Shown in pieces: positions 7,201-12,838 of a DNA stretch of 25,342 bases. The stretch covers positions 1-25,342 of the forward strand of contig CAZENQ010000044.1 of assembly GCA_964513655.1 (NCBI GenBank), given 5' to 3'. The notes beneath the pieces were generated by a model. That model saw only the letters and a list, made by a program, of their open reading frames with translations. It made no database searches and was not told the DNA's origin. Numbering within the stretch: the first letter of the stretch is position 1; the number at the start of each line of letters is the position of its first letter. The stretch comes from G020350405 sp964513655. GTDB lineage: Bacteria > Planctomycetota > Phycisphaerae > Sedimentisphaerales > Anaerobacaceae. The position numbers and the translations under genes were made by a program.

Positions 7201-8805
7201 ATGGCCGAGGAAGAACCTAAGAAAAAACGCGGCGTCGTAAAAAAAATCCTTAAGTGGTTTGGGCTGGGGGTGTTAGGACTTCTGATAATATTAGGGCTTA
7301 TCTTCCAAGCTCCGTGGAAGGTTATGGCACTCCTAGTTGTCTTTTTTCTGGCCCTCACTGTCCTCCCAAGACCCGGCCGCAAGTGGTTTTGGGCCGGTGT
7401 CGGCGTAGTCGTTATAGCATTGATTGTGTGGGTTTTTCTGCCTGAGGGGGATAGAGATTGGCAACCGTATTCATTCGATGATGAGTTAGCTGTTCTCGAA
7501 GCTAAACATATAATACCTGATGAGGAAAACGCGGCTTTAATCTACAACCAACTCTTGGAAGCTGAGAGGGAGGTAAACGACATTAATGTGCCCGAGGGTT
7601 GTTATGACCTGGCAGAAAGTAGTTTGTTATCAAGTGAGGAAGACACTGAGGTTGCAGAGTGGCTTGTTGGACAGGAGAGTACAGTAAAATTGCTTCTTGA
7701 GGCTGGGAAGATGGAAAGATGCCATTTTCCAATAGATGCTAGTCCTATGATGTCCGAACAGATGGAGCGAAATAGTGTTATGAGACAGTGGGCAAGACTG
7801 CTTCTCTGCTCAGGTAATATTGATTATCGGGAGGATCGTATGGAGCAGGGGCTTGACAAATATCTTGCGACACTTCGAATGGGAGGACACATACGTCAGC
7901 AGCCGTCAATGTTAGACTTCTTTATAGGGATGGCTATCGAAGGCCTTGCCCGGACACAGTTGAATCAGTTCTGTATTACAGGTGTCCCAACTGAAGAACA
8001 TATAAGAGTGATAGAGGAAAGCCTCACAAAGCTTAAATACGATTGGAGGTCTGACTTGCCTCGGTTTCTTGAGCATGATAAGTTGCTCATGAAGAATATG
8101 GTATGTGGTTCTGCATACGAGATAAATGCAGAGGGCAAAGTAAGGTTAAGTCGTGACCCACTTGCAAGGATGAGGGCTGAGTTCCCTGATGAGATGCCAA
8201 CCTTAACGTACTGGCAAAAAAAACTTTTCAGAGCTTATATTATATTGGGCTGGTTTGTCATGCCATCTACCCCGCAGAAGGCCGGGGGAATTATTGATGG
8301 GAGATTCGAAAAGCATTATTTCATGGCTAAATCGGACTTTGACTGGAACCGAGAACCCCAGAGTCTGTTGTCAATACTGAAGGAGCGGAGCTGGACGCCC
8401 ATCAGATTTAATTTTGAGTACTTAGTAGATCTTATGGTTGATATGGGTAAAGGAACGTATTATGAGATACATGATTTATATCTTCTTGCCCATGCCAGAA
8501 AACAGGGGACTTTGATATTAACTGCTTTGAGACGTTTCAAAAATGAAACAGGAGATTGGCCTGAGAAGTTGGACGACATCCAACATCTAGTCCCCGCTGA
8601 TACTTTGGTTGACCCGGTTGCTGGGGATTCGTTTGTCTATAGGCTGACTGATGAAAACTTTACGTTGTATAGTAAGGGCAAGAACAATATTGATGAGGGT
8701 GGAGAATACGATGTTGATTACTTGGATGGTGAAACCGGCCCTGATGACCGTCCAATCTGGCCGCCGAGGAGTTGCAAGTCAGAAGAGGAGCAGGAAGATG
8801 GATGA
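7201..8805 (+). CDS. Membrane protein of unknown function with GspG-like tail
   Basis: A 534-residue protein not assigned to a named family. A basic N-terminus (KKKRGVVKK) is followed by three membrane helices at about residues 16-37, 39-57 and 62-80. The rest is a soluble, mostly helical domain beginning YSFDDELAVLEAKHIIPDEE, a pattern I associate with planctomycete paralogue families. Near the C-terminus, ALRRFKNETGDWPEKLDDI and FTLYSKGKNNIDEGG resemble the end of GspG-type pseudopilins, although the N-terminal pilin signal is missing. The soluble part is probably outside the inner membrane. The start is the first ATG after repeat copy 1; its ribosome site is weak. No function is claimed. 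Confidence 0.75.
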   Translation: MAEEEPKKKRGVVKKILKWFGLGVLGLLIILGLIFQAPWKVMALLVVFFLALTVLPRPGRKWFWAGVGVVVIALIVWVFLPEGDRDWQPYSFDDELAVLEAKHIIPDEENAALIYNQLLEAEREVNDINVPEGCYDLAESSLLSSEEDTEVAEWLVGQESTVKLLLEAGKMERCHFPIDASPMMSEQMERNSVMRQWARLLLCSGNIDYREDRMEQGLDKYLATLRMGGHIRQQPSMLDFFIGMAIEGLARTQLNQFCITGVPTEEHIRVIEESLTKLKYDWRSDLPRFLEHDKLLMKNMVCGSAYEINAEGKVRLSRDPLARMRAEFPDEMPTLTYWQKKLFRAYIILGWFVMPSTPQKAGGIIDGRFEKHYFMAKSDFDWNREPQSLLSILKERSWTPIRFNFEYLVDLMVDMGKGTYYEIHDLYLLAHARKQGTLILTALRRFKNETGDWPEKLDDIQHLVPADTLVDPVAGDSFVYRLTDENFTLYSKGKNNIDEGGEYDVDYLDGETGPDDRPIWPPRSCKSEEEQEDG

Positions 8806-8840
8806 GGAAAAAAACTGGTACAATAAAAGGGAGTAGACCA

Positions 8841-8892
8841 GACGATTGATATAATGGTGCGGTGAAAGGAACTTTGCCGAAAAGGGAAATAT
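8841..8892 (+). repeat. Repeat copy 2 of the cassette-associated element
   Basis: GACGATTGA, TATAAT (8850-8855), then GGTGCGGTGAAAGGAACTT and AAAAGGGAAATAT. It has the ATG-GTG-CGG-TGA mini-frame shared with copies 3 and 4. The TATAAT lies 69 bases before the start at 8919. Confidence 0.65.
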
Positions 8893-8918
8893 CGGATTAA
8901 GCGAGAAGGAACATTGCT

Positions 8919-9764
8919 ATGTCTGATAAAAGAAATAGAACTTCACGAGCTTTACCTGTTTGTTTTGCAATAGCATTTGCATTAGGTACGAGTGGTTTTT
9001 TTCTTGCTGAATATTACACCGAGATGGCGATTGGTTCTCCCAGCTCAACAAGTGCTTTGGTATTTGTTTTTTTATTACCATATGCTGTTATTAGTGGATT
9101 AGTTGGTGCTGTTATTGGTTATCTCATTACTGAAGTATATCCCTTTTGTGGTTTTAAACCTCTATCCAAATTAAGATCTATAGGCTTGCTGTTTCTAATC
9201 TCATCTGCGATAGTTTGTGCTCCAACTTTCTTAGGTTTTATAATAACAAAATTTTTTATAAACCACACAAGACCGAGAGTTCTTTTTACTAATGGTATCA
9301 TTTACCAAAAGGCAGGAAATCCAAATCCTTTAATTAATAAAGAGAGCTTACTGTTAAATGATAAGTCTCTCCCAGACACATTAATCTGGAATAATAAGAA
9401 AATATCGATTACATTTTCTGATCGTTCAATAAAAATAAGACATCCGGGCCGTAACTTAATTGCCAAAGAATCCTTATGGACCTATGAATACATAAGTGAA
9501 GTTCAGGCAATTGAAGGGAAACTTTTTCCTGAGCAAGAGAATTATTTGGCAATCCTTGCCGATTTAAGAGCTACATCACATAGAGCGATGCTGTATATTT
9601 ATTCACCAAAGGCGGAATTGGTGTATCAGGAGATGCTTGAAAGTTACGGCCAAATAAAACTTTTTACAGAAAAAGATCCAAATTCAAATTTAGAAATACT
9701 ACATGTAAAACATCGCCGTACTGATTATATCTTTTTACCGTTAGAGGAAATGATTCAGAGATAG
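8919..9764 (+). CDS. Membrane protein of unknown function, A+T-rich
   Basis: A 281-residue protein with three membrane helices at about residues 11-31, 44-70 and 85-112 and a soluble C-terminal half of about 165 residues with no motif I recognise. AAGGAAC lies about ten bases before the ATG. The coding sequence is visibly richer in A and T than the molybdenum hydroxylase or the dockerin protein (many TTT, ATA, TTA codons), which fits recent arrival from another genome. It sits between repeat copies 2 and 3, with nothing else in common with its neighbours. A solute or lipid role is possible for a membrane protein, but nothing in the sequence supports a specific one. Confidence 0.72.
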   Translation: MSDKRNRTSRALPVCFAIAFALGTSGFFLAEYYTEMAIGSPSSTSALVFVFLLPYAVISGLVGAVIGYLITEVYPFCGFKPLSKLRSIGLLFLISSAIVCAPTFLGFIITKFFINHTRPRVLFTNGIIYQKAGNPNPLINKESLLLNDKSLPDTLIWNNKKISITFSDRSIKIRHPGRNLIAKESLWTYEYISEVQAIEGKLFPEQENYLAILADLRATSHRAMLYIYSPKAELVYQEMLESYGQIKLFTEKDPNSNLEILHVKHRRTDYIFLPLEEMIQR

Positions 9765-9862
9765 ACTGAATTAGTGTTGTTTAAGGATCTGAAGAATAAA
9801 AAGAATATAACAGACCAACTGAATGACGATCAGAGTGAGCAAAATCAATAAGTAAATCAACG

Positions 9863-9887
9863 GGCAATCGGTAGAATGGTGCGGTGA
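9863..9887 (+). repeat. Repeat copy 3 of the cassette-associated element
   Basis: GGCAATCGG, TAGAAT (9872-9877), GGTGCGGTGA. Immediately upstream (from 9838) is AGCAAAATCAATAAGTAAATC, a segment found again before copies 7 and 8 (near 11146 and 12043). The TAGAAT is 93 bases before the start at 9965. Confidence 0.7.
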
Positions 9888-9964
9888 GAATTTGAGAATG
9901 GAGATATGAATAATTAGAAAGCCAACAAATCACTTTTTTTGTTTTAGTTGAAAGGAAGTCTGAA

Positions 9965-10360
9965 ATGAATCATATAAAATTTAGTAATTTGATTGTTATT
10001 ACTTGTGTAGCTCTTGGGCTTCTTGTTGCCGCAGGATTGATTAGTAATTTCAAATTATGGAGTCTTCTCGGCAGTTATACTGTTCCTTGGTTCTGTTCTT
10101 CTCTTGCAATTGCTATTTTACTTGTTGCCATGACCTCTGCTCTCACGGATTGCCCCCCAGCCACAATTCCTGTTTACCGTGTGCTCGTAGCCATAGTAGG
10201 GACATCGGTGGCAGTTGGTGTTGGTATGTTAGTCGATGCTTATTCGTACAACGTTCCAAAGGATTGGGCAGGTAGTCTTGCAGAATGGGCAGGTTTCATG
10301 ATGATAGTTATTGTTGTTTTCTGGATTCCGAGAGAAAGCAATAAAAACACTACTTGCTAG
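9965..10360 (+). CDS. Small four-helix membrane protein, unknown function
   Basis: A 131-residue, very hydrophobic protein with probable membrane helices at residues 8-26, 40-60, 70-92 and 107-121 and a short polar tail ending in Cys. AGGAAG about seven bases upstream supports the ATG. No motif for transport or catalysis is visible, and I do not recognise the family. It is one member of the run of unrelated genes each preceded by the repeated element; copy 4 follows 16 bases after its stop. Confidence 0.68.
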   Translation: MNHIKFSNLIVITCVALGLLVAAGLISNFKLWSLLGSYTVPWFCSSLAIAILLVAMTSALTDCPPATIPVYRVLVAIVGTSVAVGVGMLVDAYSYNVPKDWAGSLAEWAGFMMIVIVVFWIPRESNKNTTC

Positions 10361-10376
10361 ATTATGGGCGGTCAGA

Positions 10377-10400
10377 GGCAATCGTTAGAATGGTGCGGTA
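10377..10400 (+). repeat. Repeat copy 4 of the cassette-associated element
   Basis: GGCAATCGT, TAGAAT (10386-10391), GGTGCGGTA, then directly ATG. This is the tightest copy: the element abuts the start codon of the next gene, and the mini-frame ATG-GTG-CGG-TAA overlaps that start. Confidence 0.7.
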
Positions 10401-10841
10401 ATGAGTAACTATAAGAGAGATTGTGCAAAAGCAATGAAATGGGCGAAATGGCCTTTTCTTGTATTAATACTTGTTGCAGCAACGGTAGTGCTTGTCACAA
10501 AATCCGAAGGAAATACAACCATCAGCGGCAGGATATTTGGGTACTATTTCAGAATAATATTTTCATTTGCTATAATCTCTACTGCGTTCTCCATTTTTTA
10601 CTACGCATTGATACTTGAACGAATGTCTGCTGATTATCCCGATGAATTTCAGCAATTAAGTGTGCCTCGTTCACCTGTTCTCTTTTGGAGAAACCTCAAA
10701 TTAGCCAAAAGTCTTGGTGATAATATGCTTAAACGTTGGGCTAAAAGGGGATTATTTTGGTTTTGTGGTGCGCTTAGTTTGTTTGTTACAGTACCACTTG
10801 GTATAGTAGTTTTTGTTATTTCGCTACGAATCTGGGGATAG
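10401..10841 (+). CDS. Small membrane protein, unknown function
   Basis: A 146-residue protein with probable membrane helices at about residues 17-33, 48-72 and 117-143 and a basic loop between the second and third (KLAKSLGDNMLKRWAKR). The ATG directly follows repeat copy 4 (GCGGTAATG), and there is no separate purine-rich ribosome site, so translation may depend on re-initiation after the short ATG-GTG-CGG-TAA frame that overlaps it. Family not recognised; part of the same array of membrane genes. Confidence 0.65.
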   Translation: MSNYKRDCAKAMKWAKWPFLVLILVAATVVLVTKSEGNTTISGRIFGYYFRIIFSFAIISTAFSIFYYALILERMSADYPDEFQQLSVPRSPVLFWRNLKLAKSLGDNMLKRWAKRGLFWFCGALSLFVTVPLGIVVFVISLRIWG

Positions 10842-10850
10842 TCCATAGTT

Positions 10851-10910
10851 GGCAATCGTTAGAATGGAAAGCCGCTAAAGCGGAATTATGAATTATGAAG
10901 GAAGAGTGAG
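10851..10910 (+). repeat. Repeat copy 5 with hairpin and heptad extension
   Basis: GGCAATCGT, TAGAAT (10860-10865), GG, then a 5-bp hairpin CCGCTAAAGCGG (10872-10883) and two GAATTAT heptads plus a GAAGGAA (10883-10903). The 24 bases from 10872 match 11203-11226 with a single difference, so copies 5 and 7 share the same extension. Confidence 0.7.
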
Positions 10911-10915
10911 AATGA

Positions 10916-10956
10916 GAATGCGGTGAAAGGGAACTTATTTGAAAGGGGATATTATG
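10916..10956 (+). repeat. Repeat copy 6 (downstream half only)
   Basis: GAATGCGGTGAAAGGGAACTT followed by GAAAGGGGATATTATG. It lacks the GGCAATCG half and appears to complete copy 5, as if the hairpin and heptads had split one element. The last 16 bases recur exactly before the gene at 12102 and supply a good ribosome site (AAAGGGG) and ATG. Confidence 0.65.
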
Positions 10957-10975
10957 AGAGCGAAAGAGGACATGT

Positions 10976-11149
10976 ATGAGTGAGCGACAATGCTCAACTT
11001 GCAGGTTCTGGGAGCCAACACAAGAGGACCTTCATCGCGCAGATGGCAAGGCGATGGATACTATTGTGACGTATGGATGGTGCGAAAAAGACAGGCACGC
11101 AAAATTTGCCTATCAATTGTGCGACTCCTATGAACCGGAGTCGCAATAG
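10976..11149 (+). CDS. Small four-cysteine, probably zinc-binding protein
   Basis: A 57-residue frame easily missed because of its length. It starts with CSTCRFW (Cys6, Cys9) and has GWCEKDRH (Cys36) and LCDSYEP (Cys49), a spacing like small phage and bacterial proteins in which four cysteines bind one zinc ion. GAGGA (10966-10970) lies five bases before the ATG, supporting translation. Another start, the repeat-supplied ATG at 10954, opens a nine-codon frame whose stop (TGA at 10981-10983) overlaps this gene's start region, so the two may be coupled. The gene follows repeat copies 5 and 6 and precedes copy 7. Zinc binding is inferred from the cysteines; the role is unknown. Confidence 0.68.
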   Translation: MSERQCSTCRFWEPTQEDLHRADGKAMDTIVTYGWCEKDRHAKFAYQLCDSYEPESQ

Positions 11150-11180
11150 CAAAACCAATAAGTAAATCGGGACGGTTGGA

Positions 11181-11213
11181 GGGAATTGATAGAATGGTAT
11201 GACCGCTGAAGCG
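11181..11213 (+). repeat. Repeat copy 7 with hairpin
   Basis: GGGAATTGA, TAGAAT (11190-11195), GGTATGA, then the hairpin CCGCTGAAGCGG (11203-11214). It leads into the heptad tract at 11214-11262. The shared upstream segment CAATAAGTAAATCGGG is at about 11154-11170. Confidence 0.68.
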
Positions 11214-11262
11214 GAATTATGAATTAAGAATTACGAAGTATGAAGTAAGAATTATGAAGAAA
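11214..11262 (+). repeat. Heptanucleotide tandem repeat
   Basis: Seven consecutive 7-base units: GAATTAT, GAATTAA, GAATTAC, GAAGTAT, GAAGTAA, GAATTAT, GAAGAAA. The start codon of the next gene (ATG at 11254) is formed across the junction of the last two units. Because the unit is not a multiple of three, gain or loss of units would shift any upstream frame read through it. Confidence 0.85.
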
Positions 11263-12051
11263 GCAGAGGACAACACGCAAGGGCAAAAGGCAAGGACAAG
11301 TAAACTGGCGGTAGCATCTGCAGTGATATCTCTGGTGCTATGTATAGGTTGTGTCTGGTTTATATTAGCGAGTCAAGGCGCACATTCCGAAACCTTATAT
11401 CCTTTCTTATTTGTTTTCCCGTTGGCGACCTCCTTGCTCGGACCTTTGGCTTTTCTACTTGGGCTTTGGAGCTTAATTAAAATAAAAAAGAGCAGGGGAT
11501 TGTTGAAGGGGTATATCTTCGGGTGCGCAGCGCTATTAGTGTCGGTGGTCTCTTGGCATTATGCGATGGTGGCGGTCGGCGAGATAAAGCCAGAGGCCAA
11601 AATAACGCTTTGCCAATACAATATGATGAACTTTGCAGAGGCGTTGCGTTCTTACAGCAATGATTACGGCGGCAAATATCCTACGCCTGATAAATGGTGC
11701 GACTTGCTGACGGAATACAAAGAGTGGCCTGAAGACCTATTAAGGTGTCCAACGGGAAAAGGAATGAGAGTGGTGGGGGGATATGCGCTTAATCCGAATG
11801 CGACGCCGACATCTGCGTCAGATGTAGTGCTGGTCTTTGAAACCAATTGTGATTGGGAGCGGTGTTGGAACCGTTTCGGTGGGGCGGAGATATTGACCTT
11901 CGATAATCACCGCAGGCCAACTTTATTGCCACGCGAAGGAAACTTTTTTGTCGAATGTTGCAATATATTGTTCAATGACGGCAGCTTGGAGTTGATATAC
12001 CCTGAGCAACTTGGCGATTTGAACTGGGGAGATGAGCCGAGCAATAAGTAA
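11254..12051 (+). CDS. Membrane-fused pseudopilin-like (H-X9-DG type) protein
   Basis: A 265-residue protein with three membrane helices (about residues 18-39, 49-75 and 85-105), the first two of which resemble the DUF4190 type of membrane domain. The C-terminal domain (118-265) matches the planctomycete pseudopilin-like pattern: CQYNMMNFAEALRSYSNDY, GKYPTPDKWCDLL, LLRCPTGKG, YALN, and CCNILFNDGSLELI (a variant of the H-X9-DG motif). These domains normally follow a type IV pilin signal, which is absent here; the protein instead hangs the domain on a multi-helix anchor, probably facing outward. The ATG comes from the heptad repeat and has no standard ribosome site. Exact function unknown. Confidence 0.72.
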   Translation: MKKAEDNTQGQKARTSKLAVASAVISLVLCIGCVWFILASQGAHSETLYPFLFVFPLATSLLGPLAFLLGLWSLIKIKKSRGLLKGYIFGCAALLVSVVSWHYAMVAVGEIKPEAKITLCQYNMMNFAEALRSYSNDYGGKYPTPDKWCDLLTEYKEWPEDLLRCPTGKGMRVVGGYALNPNATPTSASDVVLVFETNCDWERCWNRFGGAEILTFDNHRRPTLLPREGNFFVECCNILFNDGSLELIYPEQLGDLNWGDEPSNK

Positions 12052-12054
12052 ATC

Positions 12055-12104
12055 GGGCAATGGTTACAATGATATGGTTAACTTTTCTGAAAGGGGATAT
12101 TATG
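12055..12104 (+). repeat. Repeat copy 8 of the cassette-associated element
   Basis: GGGCAATGGT, TACAAT (12065-12070), GATATGG, then GAAAGGGGATATTATG, which gives the ribosome site and start of the gene at 12102. The segment before it (from 12043) is GCAATAAGTAAATC, shared with copies 3 and 7; here it holds the stop codon of the preceding gene. Confidence 0.65.
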
Positions 12105-12500
12105 AAAAAGGGGCTATTCTGGATTGTGGGCACAGCAGTGATTTGCCTATGTGTTGGTGTCGTATTTGCGAAGATTCAACCGCATAAAGGCGCTCAATCG
12201 CACATAGGCACTCAATGGGAATACGGTTGGTATTCTTCAAGTATTGCCGGCACACGGGGTCATCAGTTCTGTTGGGTCACACCGACTGGAAGTATTATTG
12301 AGAAAAAGGAAAAGGACGTTTGGGAAAAAGAAGGATTTAGGACTAAAGATGGGAATTTACTTGCCGATTGGTTTAATTTTTTGGGGAAACAGGGCTGGGA
12401 ACTGATTTGTGTAGATACGCAAAGTTCCAAAACTGCTTCTGAGAAACATTATTGGTTTAAGAGACGTAGACAACAAAGGAGATATGATATCACATTATGA
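12102..12500 (+). CDS. Exported small protein with DUF4177-like end
   Basis: A 132-residue protein beginning MKKGLFWIVGTAVICLCVG, a classical signal peptide with likely cleavage after residue 23 (VFA). The mature part contains WEYGWYSSS and, near the end, FLGKQGWELICV followed by HYWFKR, which is the pattern of DUF4177-like domains. The start at 12102 is chosen because AAAGGGG lies six bases before it; a longer frame from 12060 would begin inside repeat copy 8 and hide the signal peptide. It is the last gene of the repeat-linked array. Role unknown. Confidence 0.78.
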   Translation: MKKGLFWIVGTAVICLCVGVVFAKIQPHKGAQSHIGTQWEYGWYSSSIAGTRGHQFCWVTPTGSIIEKKEKDVWEKEGFRTKDGNLLADWFNFLGKQGWELICVDTQSSKTASEKHYWFKRRRQQRRYDITL

Positions 12501-12679
12501 TGTAAGGAAACGTTGCCAAGAGAATCGCCAACGTATCGACCCCGAGACAGAACCTGGTGCGTACAACAGCTTGTCGTCTGTCAAGAGGAGGCGGAACAGC
12601 AAAAAAATAGTAAACGGGGAGGCGGAGGAAACGCGATAGGTGACGGGCATTTGTGGGGGGTGATTTTTTGATAATTTTG

Positions 12680-12708
12680 TTGTGGTTTGGGTGTTGTGGG
12701 GGTATAAT
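12680..12708 (+). promoter_or_regulatory. Candidate promoter of the large secreted protein
   Basis: TTGTGG (12680-12685), 17 bases, then a perfect TATAAT (12703-12708). The predicted start near 12715 gives a leader of about 124 bases. The -10 is convincing; the -35 shares only its first three bases with the consensus. Confidence 0.5.
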
Positions 12709-12774
12709 TATATTTGCAGATATTGGAAGAGGGCCCCGCTACAGGCCTGTTTGTGAGGATGTTTGGATTACGAG

Positions 12775-12789
12775 GGCCATCTAATGGCC
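12775..12789 (+). promoter_or_regulatory. Small hairpin in the leader of the secreted protein gene
   Basis: GGCCAT and ATGGCC enclose a three-base loop about 50 bases upstream of the start codon. It may influence translation or be incidental; I do not recognise a riboswitch family. Confidence 0.3.
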
Positions 12790-12838
12790 GGGTCTTCGGT
12801 CTAAATGGAATAAAGGAAGGTTTAAGGAGGGTACGAAG

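Larger units (their letters stand above)
12501..12838. other. 338-base spacer: promoter and leader only
   Basis: This spacer separates the array from the large secreted protein. It holds a degraded match to the array's spacer segment (AGCAAAAAAATAGTAAACGGG near 12598), a candidate promoter at 12680-12708 and a leader with a small hairpin at 12775-12789. A 51-codon frame from 12484 to 12639 is not convincing. No RNA gene is recognised. Confidence 0.6.

Noticed and set aside
8868..8874. GGAACTT in repeat copies 2 and 6, like a sigmaE -35
   Set aside because: A matching -10 at the right distance is found weakly in one copy and not in the other.
7088..12104. CRISPR array or integron attC sites
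   Set aside because: The elements are separated by whole genes of different length, are not palindromic, and no integrase, Cas or adaptation gene is present in the window.
12484..12639. A 51-codon plus-strand frame after the DUF4177-like gene
   Set aside because: It overlaps the previous gene, its AAGGAG is only two bases from the ATG, and the product is polar with no motif.
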